This document shows, in pieces, positions 6,195 to 13,847 of a DNA stretch of 16,684 bases; the first letter of the stretch is position 1; each line of letters starts with the position of its first letter. The stretch comes from an uncultured Clostridium sp. (GTDB taxonomy: Bacteria; Bacillota; Clostridia; Lachnospirales; Lachnospiraceae): NCBI RefSeq assembly GCF_900547735.1, contig NZ_URHZ01000098.1, forward strand, positions 1 through 16,684, in the 5' to 3' direction. The translations under genes and the position numbers were made by a program. The notes beneath the pieces are model-generated. The model had not been told where the DNA came from. It did no database searches and was given only the letters and a program-made list of their open reading frames with translations.

Positions 6195-7097
6195 ATGAAG
6201 AAGGTAGAGATTAAAGGAATTATCCCGCCAATCGTGACGCCGATGAACGAAGATGAGTCCGTCAACGGGCAGGAGCTGCGCAATCAGGTAAACCGACAGA
6301 TTAAGGGCGGCGTGCACGGCTTATTCCCATTCGGAACAAACGGCGAGGGCTACATATTAAACGAGAAGGAAAAAGAGGAAGTTTTAAGCATCGTAATCGA
6401 TGAGACGAAGGGCCGTGTCCCGGTCTATGCGGGAACGGGCTGCATCAGCACAAAGGATACCATCAGACAGTCACAGATGGCAAAATCCCTGGGAGCGGAT
6501 GTACTCTCCATCATCACACCGTCGTTTGCGGCGGCTTCCCAGAATGAACTTTACGATCATTATAAGGCGGTGGCCGAGGCCGTGGATATGCCGATTGTAT
6601 TATATAACATCCCGGCCAGGACAGGAAACGCCCTGGCTCCGGCAACCGTGGCAAGGCTCAGTAAAATAGAAAATATCGTGGGAGCCAAGGACAGCTCCGG
6701 CAACTTTGACAATATGCTCCAGTATATCGAGCAGACAAGGGACCGCGGCGACTTCGCAGTGCTTTCCGGCAACGATTCCCTGATTCTGTGGAACCTCCTG
6801 GCGGGAGGAACCGGCGGCATTGCAGGCTGCGCAAACGTATTTCCGGAGGTTATGGCCTCCATCTACAATTACTTTGCGGCAGGCGACCTGGAAAATGCAA
6901 GAAAGGCACAGGACAGCATCCGCTCCTTCCGGGGATGTTTCAAATACGGCAACCCCAACACCATCGTAAAGACGGCCGTAAACCTGCTGGGATATCCGGT
7001 AGGAAAGTGCCGCGCTCCGTTTAACCAGGTTCCGGAAGAGGGAATTGAAGCTCTTAAGAAGGTCCTGGCCGAAAACCACGAAAAAGGAATGTGCTGA
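6195..7097 (+). CDS. Dihydrodipicolinate synthase / N-acetylneuraminate lyase family aldolase (DapA-like)
   Basis: A 300-residue class I aldolase-type TIM barrel that acts through a Schiff base, usually on pyruvate or a 2-keto acid. The Schiff-base lysine is K165 in VGAKDSSG and the catalytic tyrosine Y137 in LYNIPARTG. The glycine-rich loop reads GTNGEG (47-52), where true DapA has GTTGES, so one of the two proton-relay threonines is Asn. That change and the operon context argue for a catabolic 2-keto-acid aldolase or dehydratase and not lysine biosynthesis. The arginine equivalent to the DapA carboxylate-binding Arg is retained (R142). The start at 6195 gives the usual family length. The reaction in this pathway is unknown; release of pyruvate plus an aldehyde is the simplest guess. 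Confidence 0.88.
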   Translation: MKKVEIKGIIPPIVTPMNEDESVNGQELRNQVNRQIKGGVHGLFPFGTNGEGYILNEKEKEEVLSIVIDETKGRVPVYAGTGCISTKDTIRQSQMAKSLGADVLSIITPSFAAASQNELYDHYKAVAEAVDMPIVLYNIPARTGNALAPATVARLSKIENIVGAKDSSGNFDNMLQYIEQTRDRGDFAVLSGNDSLILWNLLAGGTGGIAGCANVFPEVMASIYNYFAAGDLENARKAQDSIRSFRGCFKYGNPNTIVKTAVNLLGYPVGKCRAPFNQVPEEGIEALKKVLAENHEKGMC

Positions 7098-7103
7098 CGG
7101 AGC

Positions 7104-7153
7104 GGAAAAAGAAATTACAGACCGGAAAAAGGAAATACAGACCGGAAAGGGAG
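7104..7153 (+). repeat. 20-bp tandem repeat in the ribosome binding region of the PdxA-family gene
   Basis: Two 20-base units (7104-7123 and 7124-7143), each beginning GGAAAAAG and ending ACAGACC, differ at a few positions. A partial third unit GGAAAGGGAG (7144-7153) supplies the Shine-Dalgarno sequence for the ATG at 7158. Confidence 0.75.
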
Positions 7154-7157
7154 AGCA

Positions 7158-8207
7158 ATGGCTGAGAGATTAATTCTTGGAATTACAATGGGGGACCCGG
7201 CAGGCATTGGACCGGAGATCACCGTTAAGGCCCTGGCAAAGAAAGAAATCTATGACGAGTGCCGGCCTCTTGTAATCGGTGACGCCTCCGCCATGGAGGA
7301 AGCCGCCAGGATTGTGGGGAGAGAAGATATCAAAATCCGCGCGGTGCAGTCGGCCGGAGAGGCACGGTATGAATTCGGAACTATAGACGTCTATGACATG
7401 AAGCTGGTGGATATGAACACCCTGGAGCGCGGCAAAGTATCCGCGGAGGCGGGGGACGCGGCGTTCCAGTATGTAAAAAAGGTGATAGAGCTGGCCATGG
7501 CCGGTGAAATAGACGCAACGGTTACAAACGCATTTAACAAAGAGGCGGTGAACCTGGCGGGCCATCATTATTCCGGCCACACCGAAATCTATGCGGAGTT
7601 CACCGGAACAAAAAAATATACGATGATGCTGGCCCACGAGAATTTGAGAGTGGTCCACGTATCCACGCATGTTTCGCTCAGGGAAGCCTGCGACAGGGTA
7701 AAAAAAGACAGGGTGCTGGAAGTGATAAGGATCGCCCACCAGGCCTGTAAAGACCTGGGGATTGAGAATCCCAAGGTAGGGGTGGCGGGCCTCAACCCGC
7801 ACAGCGGCGAGAACGGAATGTTCGGCCGCGAGGAGATTGATGAAATCATACCGGCTATCGAAGAAGCGGTGAAAGAGGGAATCCGGGCGGAAGGCCCCGT
7901 GCCTCCGGATACGGTCTTTTCCAAAGCGAGAGGCGGATGGTATGATATCGTAGTGGCTATGTACCACGACCAGGGACATATCCCGTTAAAGGTTGTCGGT
8001 TTTGTTTATAACGAAAAAGAAAAAAAATGGGATGCGGTTGCAGGGGTCAACATCACTTTGGGACTTCCGATTGTGAGGTCATCCGTAGACCATGGGACTG
8101 CCTTTGATCAGGCGGGCCTCGGCATAGCAAATGAACTCAGCCTGGTAAACGCCATTGACTACGGCGTAAAACTGGCAAAAGGCAGTAAAGAAAAAAAAGG
8201 AGAATAG
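7158..8207 (+). CDS. PdxA-family dehydrogenase (PdxA2-like, 4-phospho-threonate/erythronate type)
   Basis: The 349-residue protein has the full PdxA pattern: GDPAGIGPE (12-20), TNAFNKEA (123-130), GHTE (140-143), STHVSLREA (169-177), GLNPHSGE (211-218), AMYHDQGHIPLK (267-278) and SSVDHGTAFD (308-317). Metal ligands inferred from E. coli PdxA are H171, H215 and H270, and the phosphosubstrate His-Thr pair is H141-T142; all are present. PdxA acts in vitamin B6 synthesis, but PdxA2 homologues beside DUF1537 kinases oxidise and decarboxylate 4-phospho-D-threonate or -erythronate to dihydroxyacetone phosphate. This context makes the PdxA2 role far more likely. GGAAAGGGAG precedes the ATG. The gene is 13 bases from the next start. 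Confidence 0.9.
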   Translation: MAERLILGITMGDPAGIGPEITVKALAKKEIYDECRPLVIGDASAMEEAARIVGREDIKIRAVQSAGEARYEFGTIDVYDMKLVDMNTLERGKVSAEAGDAAFQYVKKVIELAMAGEIDATVTNAFNKEAVNLAGHHYSGHTEIYAEFTGTKKYTMMLAHENLRVVHVSTHVSLREACDRVKKDRVLEVIRIAHQACKDLGIENPKVGVAGLNPHSGENGMFGREEIDEIIPAIEEAVKEGIRAEGPVPPDTVFSKARGGWYDIVVAMYHDQGHIPLKVVGFVYNEKEKKWDAVAGVNITLGLPIVRSSVDHGTAFDQAGLGIANELSLVNAIDYGVKLAKGSKEKKGE

Positions 8208-8220
8208 TGGAGGAAAAACT

Positions 8221-9357
8221 ATGAAAAAGAGCATGAAAAAACTGTTATCCGTAGCATTAGCAGCTACAATGGTACTGGGTCTTTCGGGATGTAACGACGG
8301 CAGCAGCCAGACGGCAGGAACGACGGCTCCGGCAGCGGAAGCGGCAGGAACAGCAGCTCCGGCGGCAGACGGCGCTGAGACGGAAGCAGCGGGGGCATCG
8401 GCAAAAGCAGAACCTGCGAACGCCGGTTTAAATGCAAATATCTTATTCGCAACACATGAAGTTGGAACCAGCAACTATAACCTGTCCGCAGAGCTCGCCA
8501 AGCTGTGGGAGGAGAACGGAATCGGCACGGTAGACGTACAGCCAATCTCCCCAGGAGGAATGGGCGCTCCTTACCTGTTTGAGCAGGGCAAGACGGATGT
8601 TTCCTTTATTAACGGCGCTCCTGCAAAATGGGCATTTGAAGAGGGCACGCTCGGCAAACCTCCTGTAAAGGGATACAAAGCCATGATTGGCGGACTTACA
8701 AACGTGTCGGCCGTAAACTTCATGACAAAGGCATTTATGGATAAATACAATGTGCAGACAGTGGAAGAAGCCATCAGACAGAAACTTCCAATCCGCATCG
8801 GCTGCAGCCCGGTCGGTTCCATGGATAACGAAGTGGTTCAGATTTTACTTCAGTACATGGGCGTGACGGAAGACGACATCAAATCCTGGGGCGGCGATGT
8901 AGTGCACGGCGGCGGTTCCGACCTTTCCGCAATGGTAAAAGACGGCAAGTTAGACTTTATGCTTGACCATACATCCATCAACTCTTCCACAATGACGGAG
9001 ATCGCCATGACATGTGACGTTCACTTCAACCAGTGGGAAGAGGCGACACTTGACTACTTTGTAGACGAAAAAGGATTCCAGAGGATTGAAATCCCGGCCA
9101 ATTCCTGGAAGGGACAGACCGAAGTGATTATCAATGCCGGAACACCCGACTGCTTATTTGTAAAAGAAGACCTCGACGAGGATGTTGTTTACTGGATGAC
9201 GAAGACAATGTGCGAAAACAGGGATTACCTTGTATCCGTACTGGCCTCCATCGAACCATTCGACCCTGCAACATGCTGGGAATCCGAGAAGGTCGGCGGA
9301 CTTGAGCTTCATCCGGGCGCTGAGAAATACTTCAAAGAGGCAGGATACATTAAGTAA
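8221..9357 (+). CDS. TAXI-family TRAP transporter solute-binding lipoprotein
   Basis: The 378-residue protein starts with a lipoprotein signal peptide (lipobox LSGC, Cys24), followed by an Ala/Glu/Thr-rich linker to about residue 65. The binding domain has TAXI features: a LAKLWEENG helix after the first strand, RIGCSPVGSMDNEVVQILL in the middle, and the C-terminal LELHPGAEKYFKEAGY typical of TRAP TAXI receptors. It would sit on the outer face of the membrane and deliver its ligand to the fused permease encoded next. GGAGG lies 7 bases before the ATG. The usual N-terminal TGGTGG-like binding loop is replaced by THEVGTSNYN, so the ligand may be unlike the glutamate or oxoglutarate of better-known members. 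Confidence 0.9.
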   Translation: MKKSMKKLLSVALAATMVLGLSGCNDGSSQTAGTTAPAAEAAGTAAPAADGAETEAAGASAKAEPANAGLNANILFATHEVGTSNYNLSAELAKLWEENGIGTVDVQPISPGGMGAPYLFEQGKTDVSFINGAPAKWAFEEGTLGKPPVKGYKAMIGGLTNVSAVNFMTKAFMDKYNVQTVEEAIRQKLPIRIGCSPVGSMDNEVVQILLQYMGVTEDDIKSWGGDVVHGGGSDLSAMVKDGKLDFMLDHTSINSSTMTEIAMTCDVHFNQWEEATLDYFVDEKGFQRIEIPANSWKGQTEVIINAGTPDCLFVKEDLDEDVVYWMTKTMCENRDYLVSVLASIEPFDPATCWESEKVGGLELHPGAEKYFKEAGYIK

Positions 9358-9410
9358 ACAGTGAAAAGCATGTTTAGCAGACTTTTCATTGCCAGTCAAT
9401 AAAAAGCTCG

Positions 9411-9440
9411 GAGGGGAGCTTGCCAAAGCCGGCTCCCCTC
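9411..9440 (+). terminator. Stem-loop between binding-protein and permease genes (attenuator or mRNA stabiliser)
   Basis: GAGGGGAGC (9411-9419) and GCTCCCCTC (9432-9440) form a perfect 9-bp GC-rich stem with a 12-base loop. No T tract follows. Such stem-loops after binding-protein genes commonly protect the upstream mRNA end and lower permease expression relative to the receptor; that role is inferred here. Confidence 0.6.
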
Positions 9441-9466
9441 GCTGAAAGATAGTGGAGGAATGAATT

Positions 9467-11431
9467 ATGAGTGAAGCGAATGCCTTGAACCAGGATACAA
9501 AGCCAGTTAGCAAATTCGCAAGCCTTCCAAAGTGGAGATATGCATCCTTAGTTGTACTTTCCGTAGTATTGATTGCTTTCCAATTGTATATAGCATTGGT
9601 GAGACCGCTTGATAAATGGATTCAGGTGCCGATTCACCTTTGCCTGGCTCTGGCAATCGCCTTTATTCACAAACCGGTTGCGGATAAGTGCAAAATTCCG
9701 GCAACGAAAGCGCTTGGATGGGCTTATGATATTTTCCTGCTTGCGGGAGTTGCGTTCTGCGCCTATTACTTTATTTCAAATTTAAGTTACCTGCAGAACC
9801 GTATTTACAACGTGGACAGCATGACCACAGCCGATTTAATCTGCGCATACTGGCTCCTGTTCATTGTCATGGAAGCGGTGAGAAGGTTTATGGGTATGAA
9901 CCTGTTTATCTTCATCTGTGTATTTATTGCATATGCATTCTTAGGACAGAAAATCAGCGGTATTTTCAAATTCCGCGGCATGTCATGGCAGAGTTTCGGC
10001 GAGGTTATGGTGATGGATCCGAACGGCATCCTGGGTTCACCGCTGTCGTCATCTGTTAACACCCTGTTCTATTTCCTGCTGTTCGGCGCATTCTTCTCGG
10101 TGTGCGGCGGCGGCCAGGTACTGATTGATTTAGGTATGAAACTCAGTGACAAGACGGCCGGAGGCCCGGCAAAGGCATCGGTAGTGTCTTCCGGACTGAT
10201 GGGAATGATTTCCGGTTCGGCCGTTGCAAACGTAACAAGTACCGGCGTTATGACCATCCCGCTGATGAAAAAATCGGGCTATGAGCCTCATCAGGCAGGC
10301 GCTATCGAGGCGGTAGCCTCCACCGGCGGCCAGATTATGCCTCCTATCATGGGTGTCGGCGCCTTCATCATGGCCGAGATGATTGGTATCAGCTATACGA
10401 GAATCGCCATGGCGGCTATTATTCCCGCTCTGGCCTACTACGGTTCCGTCTTCCTGCTGGTTCATTTCCTGGCAAAGAAGAAAAAGATGAACTCCCACGA
10501 CGAAGCGGTTGTCTGCAAGACAGCGCCGATTATGCCGAGATTTTATCAGCTCGCTCCGATTATCGTGCTGGTAGTCATGATATTCATGGGAAGCTCCCTG
10601 ACAAGGGCGGCACTGGTGGGTTCGGCTCTGGCCATTATCGTGAGCTTTATTTCCAAAGACACCAGGATGAACTTAAGCCAGTTTATCGACGCCGTACTGG
10701 ACGGCACGAAACAGGCGTACGGAATCGCCATTCCGACCGCTGCCTGCGGTATCATGACGGGTATTGTGGTACAGTCCGGCGTGGCAAACAAACTGACAAA
10801 GATTATTGCGGCAACAGGAAGTTCCAGCCTGGCTCTGGCTCTGATTATCACAATGCTCGGATGTATGCTCCTCGGTATGGCTCTTCCAACCGTAGCGGCT
10901 TACCTGATTGCCAACATCCTGTTCTGCTCCACACTGATTTCACTGGGAATCGATCCGCTGCCGGCCAACATGTTTATTTTCTACTTTGGCGTTATCGCAC
11001 AGATTACACCGCCGGTATGTCTGGCATCCTTTACGGCCGCCGGTATCGCGGGGGCCAGCTCCTGGAAGACGGGCTGGACGGCATTCGCCTATGCGCTTGT
11101 GTCCTTCCTGACACCTTATGTGTTTGTGTTCCATCCGGCGCTCCTGCTTCAGGGAACCGTGACGGAAGTAATCGTCAACACGGCGATTATGGCATACGGC
11201 ATCATCTTCCTGGCAGGCGGTATTGCGGGCTACCTGTTTGTACCGATTAAGAGCCCGGTTGTCCGTATTCTTCTTGCATGTGTTGCTATTTTCATCATCA
11301 TTCCTGAAAATATCACAACACTGATCGGCATTCCGATGGGAATTGCAGTCCTGGTTTATTTCTATATTCAGGGCAAGAGGCATAAAGAAGCAGTCGCTTC
11401 GGCCGGTTCGATGGCGAAAAGCTGTGTCTGA
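9467..11431 (+). CDS. TRAP transporter fused permease (DctQ-DctM type)
   Basis: A 654-residue, very hydrophobic protein whose length fits the fused 4-TM plus 12-TM TRAP permease used with TAXI receptors. The N-terminal third (about residues 25-150) is the small-subunit-like part. The large part contains the family blocks SGLMGMISGSAVANVTSTGVMTIPLMKKSGY, EAVASTGGQIMPPIMG and MALPTVAAYLIANI with AQITPPVCLASFTAAGIA near the C-terminal half (each partial). It sits in the cytoplasmic membrane and couples uptake of an organic anion to an ion gradient, probably sodium. AGTGGAGGAA lies before the ATG. The stop is 24 bases before the YhcH-type gene. Confidence 0.95.
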   Translation: MSEANALNQDTKPVSKFASLPKWRYASLVVLSVVLIAFQLYIALVRPLDKWIQVPIHLCLALAIAFIHKPVADKCKIPATKALGWAYDIFLLAGVAFCAYYFISNLSYLQNRIYNVDSMTTADLICAYWLLFIVMEAVRRFMGMNLFIFICVFIAYAFLGQKISGIFKFRGMSWQSFGEVMVMDPNGILGSPLSSSVNTLFYFLLFGAFFSVCGGGQVLIDLGMKLSDKTAGGPAKASVVSSGLMGMISGSAVANVTSTGVMTIPLMKKSGYEPHQAGAIEAVASTGGQIMPPIMGVGAFIMAEMIGISYTRIAMAAIIPALAYYGSVFLLVHFLAKKKKMNSHDEAVVCKTAPIMPRFYQLAPIIVLVVMIFMGSSLTRAALVGSALAIIVSFISKDTRMNLSQFIDAVLDGTKQAYGIAIPTAACGIMTGIVVQSGVANKLTKIIAATGSSSLALALIITMLGCMLLGMALPTVAAYLIANILFCSTLISLGIDPLPANMFIFYFGVIAQITPPVCLASFTAAGIAGASSWKTGWTAFAYALVSFLTPYVFVFHPALLLQGTVTEVIVNTAIMAYGIIFLAGGIAGYLFVPIKSPVVRILLACVAIFIIIPENITTLIGIPMGIAVLVYFYIQGKRHKEAVASAGSMAKSCV

Positions 11432-11455
11432 TGGGGTAAAGGAGAAATAAAGAGT

Positions 11456-11902
11456 ATGATTATTGATAAATTTGACAACATCCGATTTTACAGCTGTATG
11501 CTTAACAATCTGGAGAACGGACTGCAGGCCGTAGAGGCCCTGCGCAATCCCGAATCCGGCAAATACGAGTTTGACGGCGGATTCTTCATGGTCCAGAAGG
11601 GCGATACAAAGCCGATGGCCGAGGGGACGTTCGAGGCCCACAGGAAGTACGTGGACGTTCAGATTGTCTTAGAAGGCAGCGAGGAGATTGCCTGGGCGGA
11701 TCTGGAAGACTTGAGGGAAGAAGGGGAGTATGACGGCGGTAAAGACAAAGCCGCTTATACGGGCTCCGAAGAAAATGCGATGAAAATCACGGCAGGAATG
11801 TGCTACATCGCTTTCCCGCACGACGGGCATAAGGCGGTCCGCCATACGGTGGAGCAGCAGTCCTATACGAAGATTGTAATGAAACTTCCGGTGGTTAAGT
11901 AA
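11456..11902 (+). CDS. YhcH/YjgK/YiaL family protein (DUF386)
   Basis: A 148-residue cupin-like protein with the family signature FEAHRKYVDVQIVLEGSEEI (61-80, partial) and the conserved CYIAFPHDGHKAVRH late in the sequence. Members occur in sialic acid and acid-sugar operons; some act on sugar anomers, and most are uncharacterised. AAAGGAG lies 11 bases upstream of the ATG. It is the last gene of the TRAP/kinase operon and is followed by a terminator. In this operon it could help present the right form of the substrate, which is inference only. Confidence 0.9.
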   Translation: MIIDKFDNIRFYSCMLNNLENGLQAVEALRNPESGKYEFDGGFFMVQKGDTKPMAEGTFEAHRKYVDVQIVLEGSEEIAWADLEDLREEGEYDGGKDKAAYTGSEENAMKITAGMCYIAFPHDGHKAVRHTVEQQSYTKIVMKLPVVK

Positions 11903-11921
11903 AACAGAATAGGTGCCGAAC

Positions 11922-11954
11922 TTCCGCGGCGCCAGGAAACCCCGCCGCCTGGAA
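11922..11954 (+). other. GC-rich stem-loop after the YhcH-type gene
   Basis: GCGGCG (11926-11931) pairs with CGCCGC (11943-11948), extended by TTCC/GGAA across a 2-base bulge; CCAGG/CCTGG is an alternative pairing. No T tract follows. It may protect the 3' end of the mRNA after processing. Confidence 0.35.
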
Positions 11955-12043
11955 AAGAAGCAACCTGCTATATTTAAGGCAGTATTGAAATTTTAGGCAC
12001 TCTTAAATAGGGTGATATGGAAATGATTAGGCGTTGTGAAAAT

Positions 12044-12093
12044 GGCCTTGGGTATCAGATAAGTGAACTATCTGATACTCAAGGCCGTTTTTT
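12044..12093 (+). terminator. Strong intrinsic terminator of the kinase/TRAP operon
   Basis: GGCCTTGGGTATCAGATA (12044-12061) pairs with 12069-12086 over 18 bp with a single G-U pair, a 7-base loop, and a T6 tract at 12088-12093. On the minus strand the same stem is followed by ATTTT, so it could work weakly in both directions, but there is no minus-strand gene to end here. Confidence 0.92.
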
Positions 12094-12277
12094 CGCGTAC
12101 CGTTCGGTTTATCCGTATCAAATGACAGGACAAAACAGGATATCAGGTATAAACCGACGCAACAGTCTTCTGCCTGTATCATGAAAAGACGGTGTGTAAA
12201 ACCAATAAGACTGTGTATGTAAATCAATATAAGAAAAAATAGGTATATGTTTTAGCTACTGTTCATATAGAATGAGC

Positions 12278-12302
12278 TTTAGTAATTTTAGTATCTTTAG
12301 TA
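12278..12302 (+). repeat. Three TTTAGTA direct repeats at 9-bp spacing
   Basis: TTTAGTA starts at 12278, 12287 and 12296. The even phasing about 110-135 bases upstream of the promoter candidate suggests a possible binding array for a regulator, though the region is A/T-rich and chance cannot be excluded. Confidence 0.5.
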
Positions 12303-12412
12303 ATATTTGTAAATACAATTAATGAGAATTGCTTGTAAAAGTTTTTCGTATAAATAAATTATTTCACTTCTATAACATATATTCAGATGGCGTTAAAGAA
12401 GACTGAAAACAG

Positions 12413-12441
12413 TTGCAAAGATCCCCGATTTTGTATATTAA
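12413..12441 (+). promoter_or_regulatory. Sigma-70 type promoter candidate for the gltS-type gene
   Basis: TTGCAA (12413-12418) and TATTAA (12436-12441) with a 17-base spacer. The predicted start near 12448 leaves a leader of about 44 bases ending in GGGAGGAG before the ATG at 12492. Confidence 0.45.
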
Positions 12442-12491
12442 TATTGTAGCAGGCATGCCAAGTGAACATTATTTGATTGGGAGGAGATATT

Positions 12492-13709
12492 ATGGTATTT
12501 GATGCAGCAACTTCAACATTGACCCTGGATCTGCTGGCTACGACGGGATTCGGATGCCTTATGGTCTTTTTGGGGAAGGCCATTGTACGGAGAGTGAAAC
12601 CGTTTCAGGACTGGGGGATTCCGGCGCCGGTGGTCGGCGGGCTTCTGGTGGCCCTTATTCTGAGTTATCTAAAGATAACAGGGCTTTTTACGGTCCAGTG
12701 GACGCCGACGCTGGGCAGCCATCTGATGAATCTGTTTTTTACCTGTGTGGGATTTGGATTCAGCAGGACACTGCTGGAGCGCGGAAAGAAATTCTGTGCC
12801 GGAATAGCGCTGTCGGTGCTGCTCCTCGTACTGCTCCAGGGATTTCTGGGGATGTTCCTGGCCCAGATGCTGGGACTTCATCCTCTTTTGGGAATCCAGA
12901 TCGGCACGGGAGCATTGGCAGGAGGCGTGGGTACGACATCCGCGTTCGGTCCCGTATATGAAAAAATGGGAGCCGTGGGAGCAACGGAAATCGGTGTGTC
13001 GGCGGCTACGGTCGGCATGATTCTCGGGAGCCTCACCGGAGGTCCTCTCGCCGTAATGCTGATTAAGAAGCACAACCTGAAAGCCGATCCCGGGGATAAT
13101 ATGCTGCAGGCGGGAAGCGGGGATGAAAAAGCGGCTCTGGATACGGGAAAGCTTTTAAACACTGTGTGCATGATTACAATCATCGCTGCCTGCGGAATCC
13201 CGATTTATATGCTGCTCAGTCAGATTCCATATATTGAGATGCCCTATTTTATCGGCTGCCTTTTTGCCGGAGCCATTGCCCGGAACGTGCTGGAGGCCTG
13301 TCATGTGGAAATCCATCTTCCCGAAGTGGAAACGGTGGAGCATATCTCCCTGGACATTTTCCTGGCAATCACGATCATGACGATGGATTTGAGCCGGATT
13401 ACAAATGCGGTAGGGCCGATGCTCATCATTCTGTTCGTGGTTACGGTAGCAACGCTTGTCTTCACCTACTTTATCGGTTTTAAAATGTATCACAGCGATT
13501 ACAACGCCGCCTGTATGTGCGCCGGACTGATTGGCATGGGAATGGGTTCGGGTTCCAATGCGGTGGCCAATGAGCGGGCCGTTATGGATAAATACGGATA
13601 TTCCCATATTGCATGGATTTTGTATCCCGCCTTTTCCGTACTGTGCGTTGATATATTTAACCCGCTGTTCATGTCTCTTGTCCCGGGATTTATGGGACTG
13701 GGAGGCTGA
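12492..13709 (+). CDS. gltS: GltS-type sodium/glutamate symporter
   Basis: A 405-residue membrane protein with about ten hydrophobic segments in two inverted halves. The conserved blocks are IPAPVVGGLL (near residue 43), GALAGGVGTTSAFGPVYEK in the first half, and GLIGMGMGSGSNAVANERAV in the second half. These glycine/serine-rich reentrant loops form the substrate and sodium sites in the family. The start at 12492 has GGGAGGAG 6 bases upstream; the frame runs slightly further upstream without support. It stands alone between the terminator at 12044-12093 and a structured region, so it is probably monocistronic. Glutamate is the family substrate, but related proteins of this kind exist without tested specificity. 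Confidence 0.9.
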   Translation: MVFDAATSTLTLDLLATTGFGCLMVFLGKAIVRRVKPFQDWGIPAPVVGGLLVALILSYLKITGLFTVQWTPTLGSHLMNLFFTCVGFGFSRTLLERGKKFCAGIALSVLLLVLLQGFLGMFLAQMLGLHPLLGIQIGTGALAGGVGTTSAFGPVYEKMGAVGATEIGVSAATVGMILGSLTGGPLAVMLIKKHNLKADPGDNMLQAGSGDEKAALDTGKLLNTVCMITIIAACGIPIYMLLSQIPYIEMPYFIGCLFAGAIARNVLEACHVEIHLPEVETVEHISLDIFLAITIMTMDLSRITNAVGPMLIILFVVTVATLVFTYFIGFKMYHSDYNAACMCAGLIGMGMGSGSNAVANERAVMDKYGYSHIAWILYPAFSVLCVDIFNPLFMSLVPGFMGLGG

Positions 13710-13727
13710 GCCGGGCACTCTGCAGAA

Positions 13728-13745
13728 TTATGGCATACGCCATAA
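13728..13745 (+). terminator. Short hairpin after the gltS-type gene
   Basis: TTATGGC-ATAC-GCCATAA is a perfect 7-bp stem with a 4-base loop, 18 bases after the stop codon. It is followed by ATTATAG and not by a T tract, so it is a weak terminator at best. Confidence 0.4.
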
Positions 13746-13757
13746 ATTATAGCCACC

Positions 13758-13847
13758 GAAGGAAGAACTGCCGGTTTTCCCGCAGAAAGGGCTGAAGCCC
13801 TGGAAATCGGCAGTTCAGCACTACGGCGGAACTGAATTCCTTCTGCG
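13758..13847 (+). other. Structured element with mutually exclusive pairings
   Basis: GAACTGCCG (13765-13773) pairs with CGGCAGTTC (13808-13816) around an inner AGGGC-TGAA-GCCCT hairpin (13788-13801). The same CAGTTC (13811-13816) can pair instead with GAACTG (13829-13834). Outer arms GAAGGAA (13758-13764)/TTCCTTC (13837-13843) and CGCAGAA (13781-13787)/TTCTGCG (13841-13847) give further alternatives. This may be an RNA switch, a dispersed palindromic repeat or a 3' UTR element. No T tract or downstream reading frame is directly attached. Confidence 0.5.

Larger units (their letters stand above)
12094..12491 (+). promoter_or_regulatory. AT-rich upstream region of the gltS-type gene
   Basis: No gene is seen in these 398 bases. 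Features: an 8-bp inverted repeat CGGTTTAT (12105-12112)/ATAAACCG (12149-12156) enclosing two ACAGGA words; three TTTAGTA copies exactly 9 bases apart (12278, 12287, 12296); and a promoter candidate TTGCAA (12413-12418), 17 bases, TATTAA (12436-12441). No known riboswitch consensus was recognised. Confidence 0.5.

Noticed and set aside
7170..7979. 269-codon minus-strand frame opposite the PdxA-family gene
   Set aside because: Antisense to a gene with all catalytic motifs intact; Tyr/His/Arg-rich composition typical of a shadow frame.
10940..11641. 233-codon minus-strand frame over the TRAP permease and YhcH-type genes
   Set aside because: Crosses two well-supported genes in antisense and has no domain similarity.
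12105..12156. Inverted repeat in the gltS leader as a T-box or known riboswitch
   Set aside because: No T-box sequence or other recognisable riboswitch core, the stem is only 8 bp with a long loop, and it lies upstream of the best promoter candidate.
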